A stretch of 64,000 nt of DNA from NCBI RefSeq assembly GCF_008011855.1, contig NZ_VOUX01000002.1:434001-498000 (forward strand), given 5' to 3'. The translations under genes and the position numbers were made by a program. Under the pieces are notes generated by a model that searched no databases, was not told the DNA's origin, and saw only the letters and a list, made by a program, of their open reading frames with translations. Source of the DNA: Serratia bockelmannii. Its GTDB lineage: Bacteria > Pseudomonadota > Gammaproteobacteria > Enterobacterales > Enterobacteriaceae. The stretch's first letter is position 1. Each line of letters opens with the position of its first letter. This document shows, in pieces, positions 54,279-64,000 of this stretch.

Positions 54279-55559
54279 TCATACGATAAAGTCAATCAGG
54301 TCCTGTTCTTGCTTGCAGAGACGACGCCATTCGACGATCGGCATTCGCACCACCACGCCAATGCTGCCGTCCTCTTCGTTCCACTCTTTTTCAATCGCCT
54401 GAAGCTGGTAAAAACGGCTGCGAAGACGGCCTGCCCGTGGCGGTAAGCGCAATTCGTAATGCGCGATCTCCCCCGATAAGCGCTCCGTCAACGCCTGATA
54501 CAGCAACGGAATACCCTCTCCGCTGGCGGCGGACAGCCACACCCGGATCGGCAGGTTTTCGTCGTTGCGGTCGATACGCGGCACAAAATCGTCCAGCATA
54601 TCTATTTTGTTCATCACTAACAGTGTAGGAATTTCATCCGAGTCTATCTCCGCCAGCACGGTGTTCACCGCTTCGATGTTCTCATCGACGCGCGGATCTG
54701 CGGCATCGATGACGTGCAGTAGCAAAGACGCCTGGCGCGTTTCCTGCAGCGTCGCCTTGAAGGCGGCCACCAGATCGTGCGGCAGGTGCCGGATAAAGCC
54801 TACGGTATCCGCCAACACGGTATCCCCCACGTCCGGCACGTCAATGCGCCGCAACGTAGGATCCAGGGTGGCAAATAGCTGGTCCGCCGCATACACCTCG
54901 GCAGACGTTATTCGGTTAAACAGGGTGGATTTGCCGGCGTTGGTGTAGCCCACCAGCGATACGGTCGGCACATCGGCACGGGTCCGCGCGCGTCGGCCTT
55001 GTTCACGCTGCTTTTCTACCCGCTCCAGGCGGCGCAGAATCAAGCTGATGCGATCGCGCAACAGGCGACGGTCGGTCTCAAGCTGGGTTTCCCCCGGCCC
55101 GCGCAGGCCAATCCCCCCTTTTTGCCGCTCCAGGTGCGTCCAACCGCGTACCAGACGCGTGGCGATGTGACGCAACTGCGCCAGCTCCACCTGCAGCTTA
55201 CCTTCATGGGTGCGGGCACGCTGGGCGAAGATGTCTAAAATCAGCCCGGTGCGATCGATCACCCGGCATTCGCACAGGCGCTCGAGGTTTCTTTCCTGCG
55301 CCGGGGAAAGGGAATGATCAAACAGGACAACAGACGCGCCGCTGGCTTTCACCGCATCTGCAATTTCTTCGGCCTTTCCTTCGCCGACAAAGTACTTCGG
55401 ATGCGGGGCTTTGCGGCTACCAGTCACCACTTGCAAAGCTTCGACACCGGCTGAGGAAACCAACGATTCGAACTCGCTGAGGTCTTCCGTATCTTTGTCT
55501 TGCGAGAAATAGATATGAACCAGTACGGCCTGCTCACCGGCTTCATAACGGTCAAACAA
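54279..55559 (-). CDS. hflX: Ribosome-splitting GTPase HflX
   Basis: A 426-residue GTPase that dissociates stalled or heat-damaged 70S ribosomes. The N-terminal HflX domain has [12 protein letters not shown] and [18 protein letters not shown]. The G domain has Walker A GYTNAGKS at 204-211, [23 protein letters not shown] and NKID. The start codon is TTG (55559) with AGAGG eight bases upstream, the same unusual start as E. coli. It follows hfq after about 100 bases. Confidence 0.96.
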   Translation of the reverse strand: MFDRYEAGEQAVLVHIYFSQDKDTEDLSEFESLVSSAGVEALQVVTGSRKAPHPKYFVGEGKAEEIADAVKASGASVVLFDHSLSPAQERNLERLCECRVIDRTGLILDIFAQRARTHEGKLQVELAQLRHIATRLVRGWTHLERQKGGIGLRGPGETQLETDRRLLRDRISLILRRLERVEKQREQGRRARTRADVPTVSLVGYTNAGKSTLFNRITSAEVYAADQLFATLDPTLRRIDVPDVGDTVLADTVGFIRHLPHDLVAAFKATLQETRQASLLLHVIDAADPRVDENIEAVNTVLAEIDSDEIPTLLVMNKIDMLDDFVPRIDRNDENLPIRVWLSAASGEGIPLLYQALTERLSGEIAHYELRLPPRAGRLRSRFYQLQAIEKEWNEEDGSIGVVVRMPIVEWRRLCKQEQDLIDFIV

Positions 55560-55657
55560 GCGTGCAACCTCTCAAACGGACACTCACCGTGAGTTTGGGG
55601 GACATAAACAGCCCGCGGCTGCTTATGCTCCCCGTCATGGTTGACTTGCAACGCGCT

Positions 55658-55978
<321 letters not shown>

Positions 55979-56080
55979 TTATTTGCTTGTTGTTTGTAAC
56001 TAAGAACCTGTCGGCTCTAAAATAAACGACGTAAAAAATTTGCGCGCTGAATACTCAGCAATTGTACACAATCACCCAAC

Positions 56081-57022
56081 CTATGCACTAACAACCTGTG
56101 TCACCGAGTCCAAAGCCTCTCCCGGCTTTTCACTGTCCAACCAATGGACCGACTCCCAACCCCGTAACCAGGTCATCTGACGTTTAGCCAACTGACGTGT
56201 TGCGCAAATACCACGATAAACCATCTCATCGTAACTAATTTCACCAGACAAGTATGACCACATCTGGCGGTAACCGACACAGCGAATGGAGGGCAAGTCC
56301 GTATGCAAATCACCCCGTGCGAAAAGTGCACGCGCTTCCGTCTCAAAACCCGCCGCCAACATTTGATGGTACCGCAGCTCGATGCGTTGATGGATCAACT
56401 CACGGCTGGTCGGCGCTATCGCAAATTGGTGAACTTGATACGGTAACGATTCACCCGAAATTTGAGTCAGTTCCGTTAAAGTTTTACCCGAAATAAAAAA
56501 AACTTCCAGTGCTCTGGACAGTCTCTGCGGATCATTCGGATGAATTCTCACTGCCGCGACCGGATCGATCGCCTGCAACTGACGGTGCAGCGCCTCCCAG
56601 CCCTGCTCCGCCGCTTGGCGTTCGATGCGCTCGCGCACCGCGGGATCGGCGGAGGGCAGCGGCGACAATCCTTCCAGCAACGCCTTGAAATACAACATGG
56701 TGCCGCCGACCAGCAGCGGAATGCGCCCGGCGGCGGTGATATCGGCCATCTCCTTCAGCGCGTCGGCGCGGAACTCCGCGGCCGAGTAAGCTTCGGCGGG
56801 ATCGCGAATATCGATCAGCCGATGCGGCGCCTGCGCCAATTCTTCGGCGCTCGGCTTGGCGGTGCCGATATCCATGCCGCGGTAAATCAGCGCGGAATCG
56901 ACGCTGATCAGTTCCACCGGCAGGCGTTCGCGCAGCGCGATCGCCAGCGCGGTCTTGCCTGAGGCGGTCGGCCCCATGATGAAAATAGCCGGGGGACGTG
57001 GTGTCATTTCAGTGTTAGTCAT
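56081..57022 (-). CDS. miaA: tRNA dimethylallyltransferase MiaA
   Basis: Adds the isopentenyl group to A37 of tRNAs reading U-starting codons; affects sigma-S translation and frame maintenance. It has 313 residues. Walker A GPTASGKT is at 17-24, followed by [33 protein letters not shown], and [12 protein letters not shown]. The ATG at 57022 overlaps the mutL stop by eight bases (translational coupling). The frame stays open 30 codons upstream inside mutL. Confidence 0.97.
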   Translation of the reverse strand: MTNTEMTPRPPAIFIMGPTASGKTALAIALRERLPVELISVDSALIYRGMDIGTAKPSAEELAQAPHRLIDIRDPAEAYSAAEFRADALKEMADITAAGRIPLLVGGTMLYFKALLEGLSPLPSADPAVRERIERQAAEQGWEALHRQLQAIDPVAAVRIHPNDPQRLSRALEVFFISGKTLTELTQISGESLPYQVHQFAIAPTSRELIHQRIELRYHQMLAAGFETEARALFARGDLHTDLPSIRCVGYRQMWSYLSGEISYDEMVYRGICATRQLAKRQMTWLRGWESVHWLDSEKPGEALDSVTQVVSA

Positions 57023-58898
57023 GCTTGAGGGCCGCCAGTGCGGCCTGTAAATCAACGGGTTGTAAAAGTCCGCTCGGTGGCGATTTGACCAGCTGCGGGC
57101 AAAGTCGTTCAACGTCGGTCAGCAATTGTATCGCTTGCGAGGTGTTCCACTGTTCATGTTCGCTGCCAAGACGGCGAGCGAGCCAGGTGGCCAGCACCGC
57201 GGGCGACATCTCCTGATGTTCGGCCAGATAGCCTAACAGTTCGGGTATCAGTTTTTGTAAATTTTGTTGGCGTAATGGTAAAGGCACTGCGCGCAGCGTC
57301 ACACGGCCGTGATCCGTCTGCAGATCCAGCCCCATCATCGTCAGCAGCGCCTGATGCCGTGCAATGGCCGCCGCTTCGTTCTTATCCAACGTCAGCTTGA
57401 TCGGTATCAGCAGCGGTTGCGGCCGCAGCCCTTCCGTCGGCGGATTGAGCTGCGCCTGGCGCAGCCAGCGTTCGGCCACCGTCAGATTGAGCAACGCCGG
57501 CTGCTGGCGCTGTTCAATCAGCGCGTAGCACGGCGGATGGATCATCAGCACCCGGCCAAAGCTGTGTTGTCCGCTCGCCAACGGCGTTTCCACGGCGGCT
57601 TTCGCCGGCGGGAACAGCGGCGGCTTGCTCGAAACTTCCGGCGCCGCATCGGCCGGTGGCTCGGTGGCGGGCTGCATCAGTTTGCCGTACAGCTCGCCTT
57701 CGCGTTTCTGGTAACCGCCCGCCGTTTGCCAACCGGGCTGCGGCGCGCGCTCGCGGACGGCGCCGGCCGATGACGGCGTTTCGCGACGCGGCGCCGGCTG
57801 AGAAAAATGGTTGCCGCCGGCGGCGACGCGGTTTTCCTGCTGCCAGACCGGCGCGGGCGCTTCGTCGGGCGTTTCCGCCAGCGGCAGCGACGGTGTCTGA
57901 CCGGCCTGTTGCAGCACGGTGGTCACCGCCTGGTAGATAAAATCGTGTACCAGCCGCGCCTGATGGAAACGCACCTCGTGTTTGGCGGGATGAACGTTGA
58001 CGTCCACCTGGTGCGGGTCGACTTCCAGATACAGCACGTAAGCGGGCTGCTGATCGTCTTTTAGCTGATCCTGATAGGCCTGACGAATCGCGTGATTGAT
58101 CAAGCGATCGCGCATCATGCGGCAATTGACGTAGCAGTATTGCATCTCACCCAGCTGGCGCGCCCCCGCCGGATCCGCCACCCAGCCGCGGATACTCAGA
58201 TCGCCGTGTTGCCAGTCGATGTTCAGCGCATGCTGTAAAAACGCCGGGCCGCAGATGCTGCCCAAACGGCGTTCGTGCTGGCTCTCTTCTTTCGCCGCCC
58301 GGTATTGGCGGATCAGTTTGCCGTTGTGGCTGAGGTTGATCGCCACATCGAAACGCGCCAGCGCGATGCGCCGCACCACTTCATCGATATGGCCGAATTC
58401 GGTTTTCTCGGTACGCATGAACTTGCGGCGCGCCGGCGTGTTGTAAAACAAATCCAGCACTTCCAGCGTACTGCCGACCGGGTGCGCGGCGGGTTTGACC
58501 GTCACCGCCTGCTCGCGCCCTTCGGCATAGGCTTGCCACGCCTCGCTTTGTTCGGCGGTGCGCGACGTCAGGGTCAAACGGGAAACCGAGCTGATACTGG
58601 CCAGCGCTTCGCCGCGAAAACCGAGGCTGACGATCGCTTCCAGGTCATCGAGCGTGCTGATTTTACTGGTAGCGTGCCGCGCCAGCGCCAGCGCCAAATC
58701 GCCCTTGCCGATGCCGCAGCCGTTATCGCGAATGCGGATCAGCTTGGCACCGCCGCGTTCGATATCGATATCGATGCGCGTCGCACCGGCGTCCAGACTG
58801 TTTTCCACCAGCTCTTTGACGACCGACGCGGGGCGTTCAACCACCTCTCCGGCGGCGATCTGGTTGGCGAGCTGTGGCGGTAACACCTGGATAGGCAT
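57015..58898 (-). CDS. mutL: DNA mismatch repair protein MutL
   Basis: A 627-residue matchmaker between MutS, MutH and UvrD. The GHKL ATPase domain (1-330) has catalytic Glu29 and Asn33 in [19 protein letters not shown], and [14 protein letters not shown] variable Pro-rich linker (about 340-440) leads to the C-terminal dimerization domain. The DQHA-type endonuclease motif is absent, as expected of MutH-using enterics. Between amiB and miaA in the conserved operon. Confidence 0.97.
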   Translation of the reverse strand: MPIQVLPPQLANQIAAGEVVERPASVVKELVENSLDAGATRIDIDIERGGAKLIRIRDNGCGIGKGDLALALARHATSKISTLDDLEAIVSLGFRGEALASISSVSRLTLTSRTAEQSEAWQAYAEGREQAVTVKPAAHPVGSTLEVLDLFYNTPARRKFMRTEKTEFGHIDEVVRRIALARFDVAINLSHNGKLIRQYRAAKEESQHERRLGSICGPAFLQHALNIDWQHGDLSIRGWVADPAGARQLGEMQYCYVNCRMMRDRLINHAIRQAYQDQLKDDQQPAYVLYLEVDPHQVDVNVHPAKHEVRFHQARLVHDFIYQAVTTVLQQAGQTPSLPLAETPDEAPAPVWQQENRVAAGGNHFSQPAPRRETPSSAGAVRERAPQPGWQTAGGYQKREGELYGKLMQPATEPPADAAPEVSSKPPLFPPAKAAVETPLASGQHSFGRVLMIHPPCYALIEQRQQPALLNLTVAERWLRQAQLNPPTEGLRPQPLLIPIKLTLDKNEAAAIARHQALLTMMGLDLQTDHGRVTLRAVPLPLRQQNLQKLIPELLGYLAEHQEMSPAVLATWLARRLGSEHEQWNTSQAIQLLTDVERLCPQLVKSPPSGLLQPVDLQAALAALKHD

Positions 58899-58920
58899 GC
58901 TGACTCCTGTAGCGGTGGCG

Positions 58921-60732
58921 CTAGGCCTGCGGAATGGTCAGCGTCCGGTCCAGCGGCGCGACGTCCGACTTCAGATTATTGACCCGTTTCAGATCGCCGA
59001 CGCTGACCCCATAACGAGAAGCGATAGAGGACAGCGTGTCCCCGCGGGCCACTTTATGTTTAGACGGCTTCTTCGCCGGCGTTTTCGCCTTGGCGACGGC
59101 GGTGACGGCGGCGGTTTTCCCCGCCGGCACCTTCAGACGTTGCCCGACCCACACGCCGTCTTTTTTCAGTTTGTTCAGATCCCGCAGCGCCGCCATGGTC
59201 GTGCCGTAGCTGTCGGCGATGCCGGACAGCGTCTCCGCCCGTTTCACCACATGGATCTGAGTCTTGCCGCTTACGCTGCGGCTCGCGCCGGCCGAGCTCA
59301 CGATAGGCTCCGGCTGGCGCACGTCTGGTGTTGAGGTGTTAACCGCCGCTGCGACGTCCAGCGGTCGGTTTTCCACCTTTGGGTCGGCTTGCAGCGGATG
59401 CGCCAGGAAGTAGCTGCGCAGGCCGTTATGAATGGCCTTGGCAATCTTCTCCTGATACGCGCTACTGCCCAGCAGCCGCTCCTCCGTGCTATTACTGATA
59501 AATCCGGTTTCCACCAGCAGCGAGGGAATATCCGGCGAACGCAATACACCCAGGCTGGCGTGTTCCGGCCGGCGTTTATGCAACGATCCGACGCTCTGCA
59601 ACTGCTGCAGCACCTTCACCGCCACATCGTACCCGACGCGTTGCGAGTGGCCGAACTGCAGGTCCAGCACCGCCTGGCTCAGATAAGGATCGGCCTGGCT
59701 GTTGGCCAGCAAATCGCCGGCGCCGCCGAGCAACTCAGACTGCTTCTCATGCTGTTCGAGCCAGCCGGCCATTTCGCTGTTGGCGCGGCGATTGGACAGC
59801 ACCCAGACGGAAGCCCCGCTGGCGCTGCGGTTCGGCGCGGCGTCGGCGTGGATGGAGACCAGCACGTTGGCACCCTGTTTACGCGCAACGTCGGAACGCC
59901 CCATCACCGAGATGAAATAGTCGCCGTTACGCGTCAGCACCGGTTTGAACTGCGGATCGGCGTCCAGCATCGCCTGCAGGCGGCGCGCGATGGCGATGGT
60001 GACATTCTTTTCTTTCAGCCCGCTCGGGCCAATGGCGCCCGGATCCTGGCCACCGTGGCCGGCGTCGATCGCTACCACCACCCGATCGCCGGAACCGGCG
60101 GAAACGCGGCTACTGCGCGGCGTCACCTCGGTGGCGGTGCCTGCAACCACGGTCTGTTTATGGGTAAACGGATTCGATCCCGTCGGCGCTTTGCGCAGCG
60201 GCGGCTCCGGCGCTTCACGCACCGCGACCGGCGCCTGGCGCGGTGGCTGGCTGACCGTGACGGGTGCCTGACGCGGCGTTGGATTGACCGCAACCGGCGC
60301 TTTACGCACTACGGTATTGGCACTGCCTTCGGCCGTGATAGTGAACACTACGGTGTGCACGCCGCCGTTCTGGCGGGTGGCGACGCGGGTTTTGGCGCGC
60401 TGCGTCAGATCAAACACCAAACGCACGCTCTGAGCGTCTTTCGGCGCGCTGGAGCGAATGCTCTTCACCAGGTTTTGGCCGCTGAAATTGAGCGGCAGGC
60501 CGCCGACCTTGCCTTTCTGGTTGACGTCAAGCACCACGCGCTCCGGGCCGTGCAGCGGGAAAAACGCGTAGTCCGGCGGACCATTGAAGCTCACCGACAC
60601 CGTCGCTTCGCGTTGGGCGTTGGACACTTTGATATCGGACAGCGAGGACGCCGCCAGCGCGTTCAACGCGCCGAGCGGCCCCAGCACGGCGATCAGCATG
60701 ATGACCGCAAATTTTTTCAACACATGCGTCAT
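58921..60732 (-). CDS. amiB: N-acetylmuramoyl-L-alanine amidase AmiB with two LysM repeats
   Basis: Periplasmic amidase splitting septal peptidoglycan, activated by EnvC. The 603-residue precursor has a signal peptide (about 1-27) and an AMIN domain (30-135). A repeated RKAPVAV/RQAPVTV linker covers 143-183. The Amidase_3 domain (217-443) has zinc ligands His226, Glu241 and His295 and catalytic Glu408. Two LysM repeats (about 492-536 and 558-601) follow; E. coli AmiB has none. ATG at 60732 has AGGGA upstream and starts seven bases after tsaE. Confidence 0.96.
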   Translation of the reverse strand: MTHVLKKFAVIMLIAVLGPLGALNALAASSLSDIKVSNAQREATVSVSFNGPPDYAFFPLHGPERVVLDVNQKGKVGGLPLNFSGQNLVKSIRSSAPKDAQSVRLVFDLTQRAKTRVATRQNGGVHTVVFTITAEGSANTVVRKAPVAVNPTPRQAPVTVSQPPRQAPVAVREAPEPPLRKAPTGSNPFTHKQTVVAGTATEVTPRSSRVSAGSGDRVVVAIDAGHGGQDPGAIGPSGLKEKNVTIAIARRLQAMLDADPQFKPVLTRNGDYFISVMGRSDVARKQGANVLVSIHADAAPNRSASGASVWVLSNRRANSEMAGWLEQHEKQSELLGGAGDLLANSQADPYLSQAVLDLQFGHSQRVGYDVAVKVLQQLQSVGSLHKRRPEHASLGVLRSPDIPSLLVETGFISNSTEERLLGSSAYQEKIAKAIHNGLRSYFLAHPLQADPKVENRPLDVAAAVNTSTPDVRQPEPIVSSAGASRSVSGKTQIHVVKRAETLSGIADSYGTTMAALRDLNKLKKDGVWVGQRLKVPAGKTAAVTAVAKAKTPAKKPSKHKVARGDTLSSIASRYGVSVGDLKRVNNLKSDVAPLDRTLTIPQA

Positions 60733-60739
60733 TGCAGCA

Positions 60740-61210
60740 TCATCCCTGTGATCCATGAATGCGGTCTAACAGCTGGCTGCCGTATGCGGAAATCGCCTCG
60801 ATCTTCGCCTCTCGCCCCTCGCCCTGATAGCTGAGGTGCAGCGCCAGATCCGGCTCCGGCAGCACGCCAGTGCCCTGCTGCGGCCATTCGACCAGGCAGA
60901 TGGCGTCTTGCGCGAAGTAATCGCGAATGCCCATAAATTCAAGCTCTTCCGGATCGGCCAGGCGATACAGATCGAAGTGATACACCGCCAGCGGCTGCAA
61001 GGCATAGGGTTCCACCAGCGTGTAGGTTGGGCTTTTGACGTTGCCCTGATGCCCCAACGCCTGCAGGAAACCACGGCTGAAGGTGGTTTTACCGGCGCCC
61101 AGGTCGCCGTAGAGATAGATGACGCTGGCGCGATCGCAGGCCTTGGCCAAAGTGGTGCCCAAAGCGACAGTCGCTGCCTCGTCCGGCAGAGGTAAAACGA
61201 GTTCTTTCAT
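60740..61210 (-). CDS. tsaE: tRNA threonylcarbamoyladenosine biosynthesis ATPase TsaE
   Basis: ATPase partner of TsaB-TsaD in the t6A37 modification of ANN-decoding tRNAs; essential in E. coli. It has 156 residues. Walker A GDLGAGKT is at 35-42, with [10 protein letters not shown] (switch-like) and LVEWPQQG. It lies between nnr and amiB with ten-base and seven-base gaps, so all are co-transcribed. Confidence 0.97.
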   Translation of the reverse strand: MKELVLPLPDEAATVALGTTLAKACDRASVIYLYGDLGAGKTTFSRGFLQALGHQGNVKSPTYTLVEPYALQPLAVYHFDLYRLADPEELEFMGIRDYFAQDAICLVEWPQQGTGVLPEPDLALHLSYQGEGREAKIEAISAYGSQLLDRIHGSQG

Positions 61211-61220
61211 TCGATAAAGT

Positions 61221-62735
61221 CTATTTTGCCCACTCAGGGTTAACGAAATGAAGGATGTCCGGCAGTAAATCGGTCGCCAACATGCCTCTTGTTCCTTGTC
61301 TTTCCGCTACGCGATCGCCGGCCGCGCCGTGTACGACGCAGCCCGCACAGGCGGCATCATACAGCGAGAGCTTTTGCGCCAGCAAACCGCCGATGATGCC
61401 CGACAGCACATCGCCCATGCCGCCGGAGGCCATGCCGGCGTTGCCGACGTCGGCGATCGCCATCTGCCCCTGCTCATCGGCGATCAGCGTACCGGCGCCT
61501 TTTAGCACCGCCACGCCGCCGTAGCGTGCCGTCAGCTTGCGCACGGCAAGTAAGCGATCACTCTCGATGTCGACAGTGCTGCAGCTCAACAGCCGCGCAG
61601 CCTCTCCAGGATGCGGAGTCATCACGCGATTCTGCCGTTTCTCGGGATTTAATGCCAGCAAGTTCAGCGCATCGGCGTCCCACAAGGCCGGTTTATCGCT
61701 GGTTTGCAGCACGTTCAAGGCATTTTTGCCCCACTCAGCCTGGCCAAGCCCCGGACCGATCACCAGCACATCCGCCCATTGCATCGCCTGCCGCAAGGTC
61801 GTCTCGTCCAGCGCCTGCGCCATCAACTCCGGCCTGGCCGCCAGCAGCGGCGCGACGTGCTCAATGTGAGTAAGCACTCGCACCAATCCAGCCCCGCTGC
61901 GCAGCGCCGCTTCCGCCGCCATGCGAATGGCGCCGCCGAATCCGCGGTCGCCGCCCACCAGCAGCAGACGGCCATGCTCGCCCTTATGGGCGCAGGGGCG
62001 CCGCGGATGCAGCCAGCGCGGCAACGCCTCGGCGGTAAGCCGCTGAATCTGTTCCGGTTGCTTCGCCAGCCAATCCGATAAGCCTAGCGTATTCTGATGA
62101 AGTTGCCCGACCCAGTCGCGCGCCTGCCCGGTCAGCAAACCCGGCTTGAGGCCAATGAACGTGATGGTGTGCGCGGCACGCACGACCGGACCCGGCGTCG
62201 CGCCACTTTCCGCCAGCAGGCCGGACGGGATATCGAGCGCCACCACCGGCGCCGAATGGCGGTTGACGGCCTCGATCAGCGCGTCGTAGGGCGCACGCGG
62301 CGCGCTGCCGAGGCCTGTGCCTAGCAGGCCATCAATGATGAGCGAAACAGACGCCGGCCAGCGGCTGTTCGCCGGCAGAATGTCGCCGCCGGCAGCCAGC
62401 CAGGCCTCGCGGGCCGCTGCGGCCTCCGGCGGCAAAGGCCGCGCGCCTTCGCAGGCGATCAGCGCCACCTGCACGCCCGCCGCCTTCGCCAGGCGCGCCA
62501 CCACATAGCCGTCGCCGCCGTTGTTGCCGTGGCCACAGAGCACCAGCCAGTGGTTGCAGGAGGGATAAGTGTCGCGCGCCAGAACGTAGGCCGCCTGACC
62601 GGCGCGCAGCATTAAATCGTAAAGAGAAAGACCGAGCGAGGCCGCCGCCGCGGGTTCCGAGCGACGGATCCAATCCGCAGGCCAGACAGAGTGTGGTAAA
62701 CTGTCAGCGTATGCTTTTTCACTGTGGCCCGTCAT
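61221..62735 (-). CDS. nnr: Bifunctional NAD(P)HX epimerase/dehydratase Nnr
   Basis: Repairs hydrated NADH and NADPH. It has 504 residues: N-terminal YjeF_N epimerase (about 1-225, with [17 protein letters not shown] and LDIPSGL), then C-terminal ADP-dependent dehydratase (about 230-500, with [23 protein letters not shown], and [24 protein letters not shown]). Its ATG shares two bases with the divergent queG ATG. It heads the operon running to hflC. Confidence 0.96.
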   Translation of the reverse strand: MTGHSEKAYADSLPHSVWPADWIRRSEPAAAASLGLSLYDLMLRAGQAAYVLARDTYPSCNHWLVLCGHGNNGGDGYVVARLAKAAGVQVALIACEGARPLPPEAAAAREAWLAAGGDILPANSRWPASVSLIIDGLLGTGLGSAPRAPYDALIEAVNRHSAPVVALDIPSGLLAESGATPGPVVRAAHTITFIGLKPGLLTGQARDWVGQLHQNTLGLSDWLAKQPEQIQRLTAEALPRWLHPRRPCAHKGEHGRLLLVGGDRGFGGAIRMAAEAALRSGAGLVRVLTHIEHVAPLLAARPELMAQALDETTLRQAMQWADVLVIGPGLGQAEWGKNALNVLQTSDKPALWDADALNLLALNPEKRQNRVMTPHPGEAARLLSCSTVDIESDRLLAVRKLTARYGGVAVLKGAGTLIADEQGQMAIADVGNAGMASGGMGDVLSGIIGGLLAQKLSLYDAACAGCVVHGAAGDRVAERQGTRGMLATDLLPDILHFVNPEWAK

Positions 62736-63873
62736 GACGCACCCCCTCGATCTCCATCAACTCGCCCAACATATCAAGCAATGGGGGCAATCGCTAGGAT
62801 TCCAGCAGGTTGGCATCTGCGATACCGATCTGAGCCTGGAAGAGCCGAAGCTGCAGGCCTGGCTCGACAAGCAGTACCACGGCGAGATGGAATGGATGGC
62901 GCGCCACGGCATGTTGCGCGCGCGCCCTCACGAGCTGTTGCCGGGCACGCTGCGGGTGATCAGCGTGCGCATGAACTACCTGCCGGCCAAGGCGGCGTTT
63001 GCCAGCACCCTGCAGAACCCGCAACTGGGCTACGTCAGCCGCTACGCGCTGGGGCGCGACTATCACAAGCTGTTGCGCCAGCGTCTGAAAAAGCTGGGCG
63101 ATCAGATCCAGGAATACTGCGGCGAGTTGAATTTTCGCCCCTTTGTCGATTCTGCGCCGGTGATGGAGCGCGCGCTGGCCGCCAAAGCGGGCATTGGCTG
63201 GGTTGGTAAACACTCACTAATTCTCAACCGTGAAGCCGGGTCGTGGTTTTTCCTCGGCGAACTGCTGATCGACCTGCCATTGCCGGTGGATCAGCCGCAG
63301 GAAGAGCAGTGCGGCCGCTGCGTTGCCTGCATCACCACCTGCCCGACCGGCGCCATCGTCGCGCCCTACACCGTCGATGCCCGGCGCTGCATCTCCTACC
63401 TGACCATCGAGCTGGAAGGCGCGATCCCGGAAGAATTCCGTCCGCTGCTCGGCAACCGCATCTACGGCTGCGACGACTGCCAGCTGATTTGCCCGTGGAA
63501 CCGCTTTTCTCAGCTCACCGACGAAGACGATTTCAGCCCCCGCGCCGCGCTGCATGCGCCGCAGCTGCTCGATCTGTTCAACTGGACGGAAGAAAAATTC
63601 CTGCGCATCACCGAAGGCTCGGCGATACGCCGCATCGGCCACCTGCGCTGGCTGCGCAATATCGCAGTGGCGCTGGGCAATGCGCCCTACGAAGACAGCA
63701 TCGTGCTCGCACTGCGCACGCGTTTGGGCCAAGACGCCATGCTGGATGAACATATCCACTGGGCGCTGGCGCAACAGCTCGCTCGCCGCGAAGCGCAGGG
63801 TATCGAGGTGCAGACGGCGCAGAAAAAGCGGCTGATACGGGCTGTGGAAAAAGGTTTGCCAAGGGATGCCTGA
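62734..63873 (+). CDS. queG: Epoxyqueuosine reductase QueG
   Basis: Cobalamin and Fe-S enzyme carrying out the last step of queuosine synthesis in tRNA. It has 379 residues. The first ferredoxin-like set is Cys193, Cys196, Cys199 and Cys203 (CGRCVACITTCP); the second is Cys219 with Cys246, Cys249 and Cys253 (CDDCQLICP). Asp139 in RPFVDSAPVMER is the likely catalytic acid. A HEAT-like C-terminal part follows. ATG at 62734 overlaps the nnr start codon. Confidence 0.96.
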   Translation: MTHPLDLHQLAQHIKQWGQSLGFQQVGICDTDLSLEEPKLQAWLDKQYHGEMEWMARHGMLRARPHELLPGTLRVISVRMNYLPAKAAFASTLQNPQLGYVSRYALGRDYHKLLRQRLKKLGDQIQEYCGELNFRPFVDSAPVMERALAAKAGIGWVGKHSLILNREAGSWFFLGELLIDLPLPVDQPQEEQCGRCVACITTCPTGAIVAPYTVDARRCISYLTIELEGAIPEEFRPLLGNRIYGCDDCQLICPWNRFSQLTDEDDFSPRAALHAPQLLDLFNWTEEKFLRITEGSAIRRIGHLRWLRNIAVALGNAPYEDSIVLALRTRLGQDAMLDEHIHWALAQQLARREAQGIEVQTAQKKRLIRAVEKGLPRDA

Positions 63874-64000
63874 CGGCGTACGCCATTCAGGCGTATCGCC
63901 GGAAGACTCACTCTGTGGATTTGTGCATAAAAATAAAAACACGTTGTCTTTCAACTGCAACAAAAAGAGCAAGTGATCGGCATAACGTTTTGGGATAAAT
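63874..64000. other. Non-coding end of the window after queG
   Basis: A hairpin starts immediately after the queG stop: GGCG-TACGCC (63875-63884) with GGCGTA-T-CGCC (63890-63900). It lacks a T tract. The remaining 100 bases are AT-rich with no recognisable gene. E. coli has tRNA-Gly genes and orn next to queG; they are not seen before the window ends. Confidence 0.5.

Noticed and set aside
59389-60834. A 481-codon plus-strand frame opposite amiB
   Set aside because: Antisense shadow; amiB has full domain support.

Overview
The window is ordinary core chromosome of an enteric gammaproteobacterium, most likely Serratia (Yersiniaceae), perhaps the S. marcescens group. Almost every protein is a close, full-length relative of its Escherichia coli counterpart (the organism assignment is by recalled similarity, not by search). 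Gene blocks follow the E. coli order (folP-glmM-secG, rlmE-ftsH, rplU-rpmA-yhbE-obgE, rpsF-priB-rpsR-rplI, ytfP-tamB-tamA, nnr-tsaE-amiB-mutL-miaA-hfq-hflX-hflK-hflC). DNA is GC-rich, with strong third-position GC that produces many long antisense shadow ORFs. Departures from E. coli are basRS between dacB and obgE, a chemoreceptor between fbp and ppa, a duplicated yhcN, an AmiB with two LysM repeats, and a Mu-repressor-like gene beside sfsB.

Layout. 1-7.3 kb: end of the tRNA-fMet-rimP-nusA operon, tRNA-Leu, secG, glmM, folP, and the heat-shock pair rlmE-ftsH, with divergent yhbY. 7.3-14.4 kb: greA, then dacB with the basR/basS two-component system, facing obgE-yhbE-rpmA-rplU. 14.4-24.4 kb: ispB, a divergent Mu c-like/Ner-like regulator pair, mdh, argR, two yhcN paralogues, mpl, fbp, a methyl-accepting chemotaxis protein and ppa. 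24.4-39.6 kb: ytfP-tamB-tamA (autotransporter and outer-membrane assembly), msrA, paeA, ytfK, ytfJ, cysQ, cpdB, ytfE, fklB, ytfB and a DUF488 gene. 39.6-47 kb: ribosomal operon rpsF-priB-rpsR-rplI, three small DUF1471-type stress proteins, an orphan gene, yjfP, yjfL, aidB and rlmB. 47-64 kb: rnr, nsrR, purA, yjeT and the long nnr-to-hflC superoperon, ending with divergent queG.

How genes connect. Translation and RNA functions dominate (nusA, rimP, rlmE, rlmB, rnr, obgE, hflX, hfq, miaA, tsaE, queG, ribosomal proteins). A second theme is envelope building and stress (secG, glmM, ftsH, hflKC, dacB, mpl, amiB, tamAB, basRS, DUF1471 proteins). A third is oxidative and nitrosative repair: nsrR and a clear NsrR palindrome before ytfE lie in the same window, with msrA and aidB nearby.

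No phage, transposon, CRISPR array or large island is visible. The most unusual element is the divergent pair at 15.45-16.25 kb. One gene resembles the Mu repressor N-terminus, the other is the Ner-like sfsB, and the intergenic region has repeated AT-rich elements. This looks like a domesticated Mu-type lysogeny switch. Its function is inferred only.
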